Positions 17,455 through 25,939 of a DNA stretch of 64,000 bases are shown here, one piece after another. The notes beneath the pieces were generated by a model. The model saw only the letters and a list, made by a program, of their open reading frames with translations. It did not search any database and was not told the DNA's origin. Location of the stretch: contig JAEPMJ010000003.1 in the NCBI GenBank assembly GCA_017644005.1, positions 555,233-619,232 on the forward strand, written 5' to 3'. The position numbers and the translations under genes are program-made. Source of the DNA: Rhizobiaceae bacterium (GTDB lineage Bacteria > Pseudomonadota > Alphaproteobacteria > Rhizobiales > Rhizobiaceae). The first letter of the stretch is position 1. The number at the start of each line of letters is the position of its first letter.

Positions 17455-18609
17455 TTGCTGGCACCATCATTGCCGCATGCAGAAGTGGTTTCGATCTCGG
17501 ACGCTGAGGCAATCCGCGGCGAGTGGATCGATCTCTCGCGCCGTGCAGTCGAACCGAACCCCTTTTATGAGATCGACTATCTCGCGGCGCTTTACAGGCA
17601 TGTGCGCCCGAAAGAGGCACTTCATCTCGTTCTGGTGCGCGACCGCGCAACCCGGCAGCTCGACGGGCTGTTCCCAATCACGGTCAAAGGCGCTTTTGAC
17701 GGTTATCCCGGCGGCGCGACCGTGATGAGCTACGATACACTTATCGGACAAACCGTGCCACTGATAGCAGGCAGCGCACCGGCTGACATCTGGCGCGCTT
17801 TTCTGGCTTTTGTTGACAAACATGACGACCTGCCTCCGCTGGTGCACCTGAAGGAGTTTTACGCTGACAGCCCCTGCGGAACGGCGCTGGCCGAGGCCTG
17901 CCGCGAGGAGCGAGCCATCCGCCGGCGCGAAAACGCCTTCGAGCGCGCAGTGGCAGCCAGCGACGCGAATTTTGAAGCCTACACACAGCGATGGTCACGA
18001 AAGAAAGCGCGCAACATACGCAGCCGGGCCAAGAAGCTTGCCGCCGCTGGTAATCCCGAATTCGCATTGATGGTACCTGAGACACCCGGTTTTGCAGCGG
18101 CTCTCGGTGAGATTCTCACGCTGGAAAAGGCCGGCTGGAAGGGACACGAAGGCACGGCACTGGCATCGCAGGACGATCTCAACACCTTTGCGCGCGAGGC
18201 ATTTGGCGCGAGCCGGAACACGCCGCGCATCGCGCTGGGCACACTGCGTCTCGACGGCCGGCTTCTGGCCGGTCAGATCAATCTGATGGCGCAGAAGCGA
18301 ATCTACTTCATCAAGTCTGCCTATGACGAAGGCCATGCATCATTCGGTCCGGGGGTTGCGCTCTATTCGGAGATGCTGCGGCGCATGCTGGACGAAAACA
18401 TGTTCGAGAAGCTTGATTCCTGCGCGGATGGCGGCCACCCGCTCGAGGAAATCTGGCTCGAGCGCGAGTGTGTCGAAAGCGTTTTCGTAGCTACAGGTTC
18501 GCCGTCGAATTCGCGGGCAGCAGACAGGCTGATCGCGTTGCGCAACGGGCTGCGCAAGTTGCGCGACACCGCCAGCAGCGTTCAGAAGCTCGTCACAAGG
18601 CAGGACTGA
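17455..18609 (+). CDS. CelD/FemAB-like GNAT-fold acyltransferase
   Basis: 384 residues from a TTG start (AAGGGGCGAAAA precedes it). The C-terminal half (about 165-340) is an Acetyltransf_6 (CelD/BcsL-like) GNAT domain: YTQRWSRKKARNIRSRAKKL followed by LEKAGWKGHEGTALAS and the acyl-donor strand LRLDGRLLAGQINLMAQKRI. In rhizobia, CelD-type proteins are tied to cellulose and exopolysaccharide synthesis and probably transfer an acyl group to a sugar or amine. It is the first gene of a probable operon with a Wzx-like flippase (four bases downstream) and a membrane protein. Substrate unknown. Confidence 0.8.
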   Translation: MLAPSLPHAEVVSISDAEAIRGEWIDLSRRAVEPNPFYEIDYLAALYRHVRPKEALHLVLVRDRATRQLDGLFPITVKGAFDGYPGGATVMSYDTLIGQTVPLIAGSAPADIWRAFLAFVDKHDDLPPLVHLKEFYADSPCGTALAEACREERAIRRRENAFERAVAASDANFEAYTQRWSRKKARNIRSRAKKLAAAGNPEFALMVPETPGFAAALGEILTLEKAGWKGHEGTALASQDDLNTFAREAFGASRNTPRIALGTLRLDGRLLAGQINLMAQKRIYFIKSAYDEGHASFGPGVALYSEMLRRMLDENMFEKLDSCADGGHPLEEIWLERECVESVFVATGSPSNSRAADRLIALRNGLRKLRDTASSVQKLVTRQD

Positions 18610-18613
18610 GCGG

Positions 18614-20011
18614 ATGCCGCCGCGTCCGCAACCTGCCGAGGGTGACACCGGCGGCCTCCGGGTCCGGATGAGAAAGATGGCGGCTGATGGGCTCGGCGGC
18701 GCCGACATCAACCGATCTGCAGTGATCGCGCTTGCGATCAGGATTGCCGCCGCAGGATTGGGCTTTGCCGCACATGTGGTTCTGGCGCGTGTGTTGGGCG
18801 CCGCCGAATACGGCATCTATTCCTACATCTGGGTATGGGTCACGATCGGAGGCTTTCTGGCGAGCCTCGGGCTGAGCGAAGCGGCTGTGCGCTTCATCGC
18901 GGAGTATCGCGACACGGGTCGCGGCGGCACGGCGCGATCATTCGTGAAGGCTAGCATTGCCATCGTCGGCGCGCTGTCCACCGCGATCGCGGCAGCCGGC
19001 GCGGTGGCGCTCTATCTGGCCGCCGACCATATTCCTCAAGCCTATTTCGTGCCTGTACTGCTGGCGCTGGCCTGCCTGCCTGTATTCGCACTTCAGGATC
19101 TGCTGGAGGGCCATGCGCTGGCATTCTCCTGGACCGGATTGGCGCATGTTCCACCCTATGTCGTGCGCCAGTTGCTGATCATCCTGCTGCTGCTCGCGGC
19201 GCTTGCGGCTGCCTACCCGCCCACCGCAGCAACTGCCATGGCCGTGGTATTAGCGGCGGGCGCTGGCGCCACATTTGTGCAGTTTGCCGTCTATCTGCGG
19301 CGCCTGCGCCATGCACTTGGCCATGAGGCACCCGGACGTCACACCCGGCTTTGGCTCACAACCGCATTTCCGATGATGATGACGAATGCGTTTCAGCTTG
19401 TGCTGACATTTTCCGACATCATTGTGCTTGGCTTCTTCGTCGATCCGCAGACCATAGCGCTCTATTTCGCTGCAACGCGGCTTTCCTCACAGGTGACCGC
19501 CGTGCAGTTCTCCGTGACGAGCGCCGTCGCCCAGCGCATGGCAGGCCTCGGCGCGACTGGCGACCGGCAGGCGCTGACGGCGCTGATCCACCGCTCCACC
19601 AGGTGGATATTCTGGCCGACGCTGGCGGTTACGCTGGGTATGGTGGCGCTTGGCTGGCCACTTCTGTGGCTGTTCGGACCCGAGTTCACCGCAGCCTACC
19701 CTGTGCTTCTGATCCTGGCGGCCGGACTTCTGGGGCGCGCTGCGACGGGTGGCGCGGAAGACGCGCTGAAAATGCTCGGTCACGAGCGGGCGGAATTCCG
19801 CGCCAAGGCCGCATCCACAATCATCAACCTTGCTCTGAATTTCGGGCTGATCCCGTGGCTCGGTATTTATGGCGCTGCCATTGCCACTGCCACGTCCATG
19901 CTTGCCTATGCCGCAATGCTCGAGCTGCTGACCCGACGCAAGGTGGGCACCTCCTCATTTATTGCAACCCTGCCTGGTGCCGGCGATACCGCAAAAGGAC
20001 AATCTTCATGA
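18614..20011 (+). CDS. oligosaccharide flippase / polysaccharide biosynthesis membrane protein (Wzx-like)
   Basis: 465 residues with about twelve hydrophobic segments, of the MATE-like polysaccharide transporter superfamily. The first helix pair shows the family pattern HVVLARVLGAAEYGIYSYI, and the second repeat contains VLTFSDIIVLGFFVDPQTIA. Wzx-type proteins flip lipid-linked oligosaccharides across the inner membrane. A soluble N-terminal stretch (1-40) precedes the first helix; internal ATGs at 18668 and 18677 would shorten it. It follows the CelD-like gene by four bases, and its stop overlaps the next gene (ATGA). Confidence 0.85.
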   Translation: MPPRPQPAEGDTGGLRVRMRKMAADGLGGADINRSAVIALAIRIAAAGLGFAAHVVLARVLGAAEYGIYSYIWVWVTIGGFLASLGLSEAAVRFIAEYRDTGRGGTARSFVKASIAIVGALSTAIAAAGAVALYLAADHIPQAYFVPVLLALACLPVFALQDLLEGHALAFSWTGLAHVPPYVVRQLLIILLLLAALAAAYPPTAATAMAVVLAAGAGATFVQFAVYLRRLRHALGHEAPGRHTRLWLTTAFPMMMTNAFQLVLTFSDIIVLGFFVDPQTIALYFAATRLSSQVTAVQFSVTSAVAQRMAGLGATGDRQALTALIHRSTRWIFWPTLAVTLGMVALGWPLLWLFGPEFTAAYPVLLILAAGLLGRAATGGAEDALKMLGHERAEFRAKAASTIINLALNFGLIPWLGIYGAAIATATSMLAYAAMLELLTRRKVGTSSFIATLPGAGDTAKGQSS

Positions 20012-20736
20012 GCGCCACCGCACCGAACGAGACGAAATCCGCGATTCTACCGGTCTCGTGTCTCGAATCGTTCAGGCCCGTCCTGATCCTGACGACCGTC
20101 GCCATCATCGCGCTCGGCGCTGCACGCGAGGTGTTCGTCGATCTGTTCGGGCTGGGCACTGCGCTCAAGGACCTGCGCCACATCTCGCTCGACGGCGAAT
20201 TGAACATCGCCACCTGGTACAGCTCGACACTGATGCTGGCCGCATCGTTTCTGGCGCTGGTCTGTTCACGCGGCGATACCGACCTCAGGCAGCGGCCCTA
20301 CTGGTTGCTGATCGCAACGGCGATGCTGCTGATGTCGATCGACGAAACCGCCTCGATCCACGAATCGTTCATTACGCTGCTGGAGAGTTGGCGCGGGCAT
20401 TCGGACTATCTGCATTTTTCCTGGGTGGTGCTCGGTATACCCGCGACTATTCTCTTCGCCGTCGTGATGGTGCCGTTCCTGTTCCGGCTTGAGCGGCGCA
20501 CCGCTCTGACGATGATCCTGGCCGGCGGGCTGTTCGTGTTCGGCGCTTTGGTCATGGAGATGATCGACGGGGCCATTCAGGTGCGGCTTGGCGCCGACAG
20601 CCTCGCCTATCGAGCCGGCGCGGCAATCGAGGATTGTTTCGAACTGGCCGGCATGACGCTTTTCGTGCTTGTGCTGATGAAGTTCGCGGCGCGGATGTAC
20701 TCCGGTGACAGCGATAACAGACCGGCGACGATTTAA
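20008..20736 (+). CDS. multi-pass membrane protein of unknown function
   Basis: 242 residues, start ATG overlapping the flippase stop (ATGA). About six hydrophobic segments lie at roughly 22-45, 70-90, 100-118, 140-165, 172-195 and 215-235. A conserved-looking acidic stretch, LMSIDETASIHESFITLLES, sits between the third and fourth. I do not recognise a family. The overlap suggests a stoichiometric partner of the flippase or of the CelD-like acyltransferase, perhaps in export of a modified glycan or lipid; this is inference. Confidence 0.72.
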   Translation: MSATAPNETKSAILPVSCLESFRPVLILTTVAIIALGAAREVFVDLFGLGTALKDLRHISLDGELNIATWYSSTLMLAASFLALVCSRGDTDLRQRPYWLLIATAMLLMSIDETASIHESFITLLESWRGHSDYLHFSWVVLGIPATILFAVVMVPFLFRLERRTALTMILAGGLFVFGALVMEMIDGAIQVRLGADSLAYRAGAAIEDCFELAGMTLFVLVLMKFAARMYSGDSDNRPATI

Positions 20737-20806
20737 GCACAATCTTGCCCGCTTTCGCGCGCAGGCTTATCTTCGGCCCAGATTGCGAGCCAGAGGGTTC
20801 AGAGGA

Positions 20807-21238
20807 ATGCCGAAACGATACGGACTGACAGCGTTTGCCGCAGCGGCCGCGTTAACCGCCTGCGTTCTGCCAGCCCTGGCGTGGGATCAGCTGGATCTCG
20901 GCACGAACTCCGCCGGCCAGCCAACCTATGCGCCCGAAGGGCAAGGCAATGGCCAGCTGCAATTCAAGGACCTGCCCGGCGTTCACCTCAACCCCGAAGG
21001 GCAAACCGCGAGCGGCGATTGTTCGGAGAACAGATTCTACTCCGACAGACCCGGCGACTTCGGATCGGCAGGGAGCGTGACCGAATGCAATTTCGGCAAG
21101 TTTTCGCTACGGACCTACAGATCAGGCGGAGCCACGACCAGCACCGGATACAACCCGTTCCCGGTGCCCGCGCCGCTGCAGCAACTCGGACCACCGCCCG
21201 GTTCGGGCGGCTACAGCAGCAAGTCCCATAGCTGGTAG
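20807..21238 (+). CDS. small secreted protein of unknown function
   Basis: 143 residues from the ATG preceded by CAGAGG. A Sec signal peptide (MPKRYGLTAFAAAAALTACV..ALA) is likely cleaved near residue 25. The mature protein is Gly/Pro/Ser-rich, has two Cys (SGDCSEN and VTECNFG) that could form a disulfide, and ends in a proline- and glycine-rich tail. No domain recognised. It lies between the flippase operon and a PlsC-like acyltransferase on the same strand. Confidence 0.65.
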   Translation: MPKRYGLTAFAAAAALTACVLPALAWDQLDLGTNSAGQPTYAPEGQGNGQLQFKDLPGVHLNPEGQTASGDCSENRFYSDRPGDFGSAGSVTECNFGKFSLRTYRSGGATTSTGYNPFPVPAPLQQLGPPPGSGGYSSKSHSW

Positions 21239-21360
21239 GCTGCGTTTCCCACGCACCACCCGACCCGTCAACCAAACCGGTCGATTGGCCGGACCGCGCA
21301 AAACCGTATTGCGACCACGCAGAGCCGAACCGAACTGATCGAAACGAGGGGACGCGGATC

Positions 21361-22038
21361 ATGGCCGTAACACTGATGGTCGTTGGCGCCATCGCACTGG
21401 TCTGGGTATCGGTTGCGGTGGTTTACTGCGCCATATGGCGCTGCACGTTCCACCAGGCGTTTCTGCTGGCGCCGGTCGCGATATGGCACCGGCTCGGCAT
21501 GCGCGGCGGAGCCAACCTGCGCGGCAAGCCGCCGGTGCTCTACGCGGTGCTGCATCAATCGCAACTCGATCCGGCTGTGATGCTGTCACTGTTGCCCGAC
21601 GATACGCTGCATATACTGGACGAGCAGTCGGCCCGGTCCATCTGGCTTGAACCCTGGCGGGAGATGGCCCGGACGATCGCCTTCAATCCGGAGCACTTTT
21701 TCGTCAGCCGGCGCCTGGTTCGGCACCTCAAGGGCAATGGCCGCCTCGCCGTCTATCTGCCTGACGGTATCAGGCCCGATACAAAGCCCTACCGGCTCTA
21801 TCGCGCAGTGGCACGGATCGCACTTCGTTCCGGCGCCAATGTCGTTGCAGTGTCTATCCACGGATCGCGCCATACGCTGTTCGCGCCAGCCGGCGCACAT
21901 TCACGCCGCCCGCTCAAAGGCCTGCGGGTCGTAGCACTGGACGCAAAAACGATCCCGGAGCTTGTCGAGCAGTCTGGCGATGAGAATGGAAGTGCAGCAG
22001 CGGCGCTGTTCGACCGCGTCAAGCAAGCAGACACCTGA
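21361..22038 (+). CDS. PlsC-like lysophospholipid acyltransferase with divergent motif III
   Basis: 225 residues. An N-terminal membrane helix (about 2-25) is followed by a glycerolipid acyltransferase domain with the catalytic HQSQLD (H-X4-D, about residue 64). Where typical PlsC has FPEGTR, this protein has YLPDGIRPDTK. Such enzymes use acyl-CoA or acyl-ACP to acylate lysophosphatidic acid or another lyso-lipid at the inner membrane. It ends nine bases from the convergent pssA, next to psd, which places it in phospholipid metabolism. The changed motif III leaves the acceptor uncertain. Confidence 0.75.
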   Translation: MAVTLMVVGAIALVWVSVAVVYCAIWRCTFHQAFLLAPVAIWHRLGMRGGANLRGKPPVLYAVLHQSQLDPAVMLSLLPDDTLHILDEQSARSIWLEPWREMARTIAFNPEHFFVSRRLVRHLKGNGRLAVYLPDGIRPDTKPYRLYRAVARIALRSGANVVAVSIHGSRHTLFAPAGAHSRRPLKGLRVVALDAKTIPELVEQSGDENGSAAAALFDRVKQADT

Positions 22039-22046
22039 AGCGGTGG

Positions 22047-22841
22047 TTAGTCTGCGTTCTCGGCCGCCTCGCGCCTTCGGTAGGCCAGTGCGCTGAATGG
22101 CAAAAACACCAGATACGCAATGACGGCGGCGGTGAGCGTGTACCAGGTGTAGGCCACGAAAAGCATGACCAGAAGCACCGCACACAGCAGGAAGAACGGC
22201 ACCGAATCGCGGTTGATCCTCTGGCCCGGCGCCTTGCCCGACCAGACCCGAATGCGGCTGACCATCAAAAGGGCTATCAAGACACAGTAGATGGCGGCGG
22301 CGGGCGCGAGAGCGCCGTCCAGCGGCGCCCCCAGAAAGCCAATATAGGCCGGCAGCAGCACCAGTACCGCGCCCGCGGGCGCGGGGATGCCCACGAAATA
22401 GGCAGTCTGCCAAACGGGCCGGTCCGGATCCTCGGCCATGACGTTGAAGCGGGCAAGCCGAAGCGCGCATGCAACCGCGAAGATGAGCGCGGCGATCCAG
22501 CCCAGCGATTTCAATTGATGCAGCAGGAACGGATAAAGCACCAGCGCCGGTGCCACACCGAAATTGATGACATCGGCGAGCGAGTCCATTTGCGCACCGA
22601 ATTTCGAAGAGGCCTTCAACATGCGGGCCGTGCGCCCGTCGAGCGCATCGAGCGCGGCCGCAAACAGCACCATCGCCACTGCAAGCTCGAAGCGGCCTTC
22701 AAACGCCAGGCGGATGCCGGTGAGCCCGGCACAGATTGCCATGACCGTTATCAGATTGGGTATAACCAGCCGCAGCGGGATTTCGCGGATGCGTGGGCCG
22801 CCAAATCCCGGTTTCGGCCCTTCGGGCTCGGTGCTGGGCAT
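22047..22841 (-). CDS. pssA: CDP-diacylglycerol--serine O-phosphatidyltransferase
   Basis: 264 residues with several transmembrane segments. The CDP-alcohol phosphatidyltransferase motif is complete: D-A-L-D-G-R-T-A-R followed by G-x3-D-x3-D (DALDGRTAR...FGAQMDSLAD, about residues 65-90). PssA condenses CDP-diacylglycerol with serine to phosphatidylserine, which Psd (next gene upstream, 12 bases away) decarboxylates to phosphatidylethanolamine. This is the membrane-bound subclass found in rhizobia. The start follows the cluster of polar residues MPSTEPEGPKPGFG. Confidence 0.94.
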   Translation of the reverse strand: MPSTEPEGPKPGFGGPRIREIPLRLVIPNLITVMAICAGLTGIRLAFEGRFELAVAMVLFAAALDALDGRTARMLKASSKFGAQMDSLADVINFGVAPALVLYPFLLHQLKSLGWIAALIFAVACALRLARFNVMAEDPDRPVWQTAYFVGIPAPAGAVLVLLPAYIGFLGAPLDGALAPAAAIYCVLIALLMVSRIRVWSGKAPGQRINRDSVPFFLLCAVLLVMLFVAYTWYTLTAAVIAYLVFLPFSALAYRRREAAENAD

Positions 22842-22853
22842 GTCAGCGCGTCC

Positions 22854-23552
22854 TCACGAAATCCGCACCAGCGGACTTGCGTCCGCGCCGCCGAATTCGG
22901 CGATGATCGTCTCACCGGCGATTGCCGTCTGGCCAATGGCGACGCGCGGCACCGCATCGGACGGCAAATAGACATCAAGCCTGGAGCCGAACCGGATGAG
23001 CCCGAAACGGTCTCCGACCCCGATACTGGCGCCGGCGTCGACCCAGCAAAGGATGCGGCGCGCAACCAGACCCGCGACCTGCACCACCGCAATCGTGCCG
23101 TTGGGGCTGTCGATTACCAGCCCGTTGCGTTCGTTCTCGGTGCTCGCCTTGTCGAGTTCGGCATTGAGGAACTTGCCGGGCCGATGCTCGATGCGCGCGA
23201 TCCTGCCGCGAATCGGAGCGCGATTCACATGGCACGAAAATACGTTCATGAAGACCGAAACCCGCATCATCTCGGCCGGCCCGAGGCCCAGTTCGCGGGG
23301 CGGCGCAGCCGGGCCGATGGCGGATACTATCCCGTCCGCGGGGCTGATGACGAGCCGGTCATCAACGGGCGTCACGCGCTCGGGATCGCGGAAGAAATAC
23401 GCGCACCAGCCTGTCAGGATAAGTCCGATCCAGAACAGCGGGCTCCAAACGAGACCAAGCACCACGGCGGCGCCGGCGAACGCGGCGATGAAGGGATAGC
23501 CTTCGCGGCGAACCGGAACGAGGCTGTTTCGAACTGACTCAATAACGCTCAT
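22854..23552 (-). CDS. psd: phosphatidylserine decarboxylase proenzyme
   Basis: 232 residues from the ATG; a GTG six codons earlier (23570) is possible. The short rhizobial type with two N-terminal hydrophobic helices (about 20-55). The self-cleavage site is the Gly-Ser of [13 protein letters not shown] (about 190), generating the pyruvoyl group; [11 protein letters not shown] is the other conserved block. It converts phosphatidylserine to phosphatidylethanolamine at the inner membrane. Upstream partner of pssA on the same strand. Confidence 0.93.
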   Translation of the reverse strand: MSVIESVRNSLVPVRREGYPFIAAFAGAAVVLGLVWSPLFWIGLILTGWCAYFFRDPERVTPVDDRLVISPADGIVSAIGPAAPPRELGLGPAEMMRVSVFMNVFSCHVNRAPIRGRIARIEHRPGKFLNAELDKASTENERNGLVIDSPNGTIAVVQVAGLVARRILCWVDAGASIGVGDRFGLIRFGSRLDVYLPSDAVPRVAIGQTAIAGETIIAEFGGADASPLVRIS

Positions 23553-23641
23553 GGGGCGACAAACACTCACTTAACGAGGTTGCGCCTCCATAGCGAAAAG
23601 CCGGACCTGCCGCAACGCGCACCTAACGTGCTGGCGCAACG

Positions 23642-25531
23642 TCAGTTTTGCACTTCGTCCGGCCGGCGGCGCACGATGACACCCATTTCGTCGCTCTCGC
23701 GTGCGATGCGCAACCTCTCCTCGGCTTCGGTCGCCTCTCGCTGGCGATCCCACATCTGTTTGTACAGGCCGTCCCTATCCAGCAGCGCGCGGTGTGTGCC
23801 GCGTTCGGCGATGCGGCCATCCTTCAGGACGATGATTTCGTCGGCGCCGATAACGGTGGAAAGCCTGTGTGCGATGACCAGCGTCGTGCGGCCGCGGCTG
23901 ACCTGGTCGAGCGCCGCCTGGATTTCCTGCTCGGTCTGCGTGTCGAGCGCCGATGTGGCCTCGTCGAGGATAAGGATGGGCGGGGCCTTGAGGATGGTGC
24001 GGGCAATCGCCACGCGCTGTTTTTCGCCACCCGAAAGCTTGAGCCCGCGTTCGCCGACCATGGATTTGTACCCGTCGGGCAAGGCCTCGATGAAGCCACC
24101 AATCTGGGCCAGGCGAGCAGCCTCCCTCACCTCTTCCTCGCTCGCATCCACGCGCCCGTAGCGGATGTTGTATGCGATAGTGTCGTTGAAGAGCACCGTA
24201 TCCTGCGGAACCATGCCGATTGCGGCGCGCAAGCTGCGCTGGGTCACGTCCCGAATATCCTGGCCATCGATGGTCACAGTGCCTGACTGGATATCGTAGA
24301 AGCGGAACAGCAGCCGCGAGATGGTCGATTTGCCGGCGCCGGAAGGCCCGACGATTGCGACGGTCTTGCCGGCCGGGACCTCGAAGCTGATGCCTTTCAA
24401 AATCCGCCGGTTTTCGTCATAGGCAAAATGCACGTCGTCAAAGCGAATTGCGCCGTCCTTGACCGCAAGAGGCGCGGCACCCGGCTTGTCGACCACTTCC
24501 TGCGGAACGTCCAGCAGATCGAACATCTGTTCGATGTCGGCAAGGCCTTGCCGGATTTCGCGATACACGAACCCGATGAAGTTCAGCGGAATGGAGAGCT
24601 GGATCAGCATGGCGTTGATGAAAACGAAATCGCCGATTGTCTGGGTGCCCTGCGTGACCTCCCAGGCCGACAGGCCCATTGCAGCCGCCATGCCGAGGCC
24701 GAGGATCAAACCCTGACCGAAATTCAGCCAGCCGAGCGACGTCCAGGTTTTTGTCGCCGCATCTTCGTAACGCGCCATGGAGCGGTCGAAGCGCTGCGCC
24801 TCCATCTCCTCATTGTTGAAATATTTGACGGTTTCGTAGTTGAGCAGCGAATCCACCGCCTTGGTGTTGGCGTCCGTATCACTGTCGTTCATCTGCCGGC
24901 GAATGACGATGCGCCAGTCGCTCGCCCGTACCGTGAACCAGACATAAAGCCACACGGTGACGGCAACGATGGCGACATAAGCCCAGCCATAAGCGACGGC
25001 GAAGATGATCGCGGCCAGCGCGAACTCCAGAATGGTGGGCGCGGTGTTGAGGATGGTGAAACGCACGATGGTCTCGATGCCCTTCACTCCGCGCTCGATA
25101 ATGCGCGAAAGACCGCCCGTGCGCCGCTCAAGGTGGAAGCGCAGCGACAGTTTGTGAATGTGAACGAAGGTGCGATGCGACAGCTGCCGCACGGCGTGCT
25201 GCCCGACGCGGGCAAAGAGCGCGTCGCGCAGCTGGTTGAACCCAAGCTGCACGATGCGCACGACGTTGTATGCCAGCACCAGCATGACCGGGGCGACCAG
25301 CAGCGGCGGCACCCACTCCGGAGCGGCAAGCTGGTTGTCGAGCGCGTCGGTGGCCCATTTGAACGTGTAGGGTACAAGCAGGAGCACAAGCTTGGCGATG
25401 ACCAGGAATGTTGCCGCCCAGGCCACTCTCAGCTTCAGGTCAGGCCGGTCTGCCGGCCACATATAGGGCCACAGATTGGCCACCGTATGGAGTGTTGAGC
25501 CGCTTTCGGCCGATACAGTCTTTTTCGCCAC
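23642..25531 (-). CDS. Atm1/ABCB7-type ABC exporter (permease-ATPase half transporter)
   Basis: 629 residues. A six-helix exporter domain (about 30-340) includes LLNYETVKYFNNEE (229-242), the motif that marks the Atm1/ABCB7/HMT1 group. The nucleotide-binding domain has Walker A VGPSGAGKST (394-403), signature LSGGEKQR (499-506), Walker B ILILDEATSALD and the H-loop IAHRLS. Bacterial Atm1 exports glutathione derivatives and metal-glutathione complexes. It follows an ArsR repressor by 22 bases, so it is probably induced by metal or thiol stress. The protein is of normal length and complete. Confidence 0.92.
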   Translation of the reverse strand: MAKKTVSAESGSTLHTVANLWPYMWPADRPDLKLRVAWAATFLVIAKLVLLLVPYTFKWATDALDNQLAAPEWVPPLLVAPVMLVLAYNVVRIVQLGFNQLRDALFARVGQHAVRQLSHRTFVHIHKLSLRFHLERRTGGLSRIIERGVKGIETIVRFTILNTAPTILEFALAAIIFAVAYGWAYVAIVAVTVWLYVWFTVRASDWRIVIRRQMNDSDTDANTKAVDSLLNYETVKYFNNEEMEAQRFDRSMARYEDAATKTWTSLGWLNFGQGLILGLGMAAAMGLSAWEVTQGTQTIGDFVFINAMLIQLSIPLNFIGFVYREIRQGLADIEQMFDLLDVPQEVVDKPGAAPLAVKDGAIRFDDVHFAYDENRRILKGISFEVPAGKTVAIVGPSGAGKSTISRLLFRFYDIQSGTVTIDGQDIRDVTQRSLRAAIGMVPQDTVLFNDTIAYNIRYGRVDASEEEVREAARLAQIGGFIEALPDGYKSMVGERGLKLSGGEKQRVAIARTILKAPPILILDEATSALDTQTEQEIQAALDQVSRGRTTLVIAHRLSTVIGADEIIVLKDGRIAERGTHRALLDRDGLYKQMWDRQREATEAEERLRIARESDEMGVIVRRRPDEVQN

Positions 25532-25553
25532 TGGAACTACCTGATTTGCCGGT

Positions 25554-25877
25554 TCACCCGATCGCGCATGGATCGGCGGTGCATTTCGCCAGGAAATGGG
25601 TCACCGAGCCCGAAAGCGCCTCGAGTGCTAAACTGTCGATCTCGTAAAGCGAACGGGTGCCCTGCCGCGTGTGCCGGACGAGCCCGGCATCGACGAGTAT
25701 CTTGAGATGCTGCGATACGGTGGATTGCGCCAGATCCAGCTTGCTGACCACATCCTTGCAGCAGGCGCAGCAGCCTTGCTGCGCGAGATGCGTGAGAATG
25801 CACAACCTTGCCGGATGCGCCAGCGCATTAAGCCGCGTTGCGAGAGAGGCAACGGCTGATGTGTCGGTTCTATTCAT
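25554..25877 (-). CDS. ArsR-family metalloregulator or redox regulator, Cys-rich
   Basis: 107 residues, single winged helix-turn-helix, with the recognition region KLDLAQSTVSQHLKILVDAG (47-66). The alpha3-like segment carries QGCCACCKD (C36, C37, C39, C40), and C26, C99 and C104 give further thiols, so metal or thiol sensing is likely. ArsR proteins leave DNA on ligand binding. A strong palindrome overlaps its own start codon (25873-25901), consistent with autorepression and control of the Atm1-type exporter 22 bases downstream. The ligand is not predictable. Confidence 0.9.
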   Translation of the reverse strand: MNRTDTSAVASLATRLNALAHPARLCILTHLAQQGCCACCKDVVSKLDLAQSTVSQHLKILVDAGLVRHTRQGTRSLYEIDSLALEALSGSVTHFLAKCTADPCAIG

Positions 25878-25901
25878 CGTTCATCGACGATAAACGATGA
25901 A
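25873..25901. promoter_or_regulatory. palindromic operator at the arsR start
   Basis: TTCATCGTT (25873-25881) and AACGATGAA (25893-25901) are exact inverted repeats 11 bases apart; a nested ATCGT/ACGAT pair (25876-25880 and 25887-25891) lies inside. The element overlaps the ATG of arsR, the classic position for an ArsR operator that represses its own operon. Confidence 0.75.
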
Positions 25902-25939
25902 AGAGCCCGTTGCAAGCTGCTATCTGCAGTCTCTCGTTT

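Noticed and set aside
24428..25498. 356-residue plus-strand frame opposite the Atm1 exporter
   Set aside because: Antisense shadow of a conserved ABC exporter gene; composition is that of a mirror frame.
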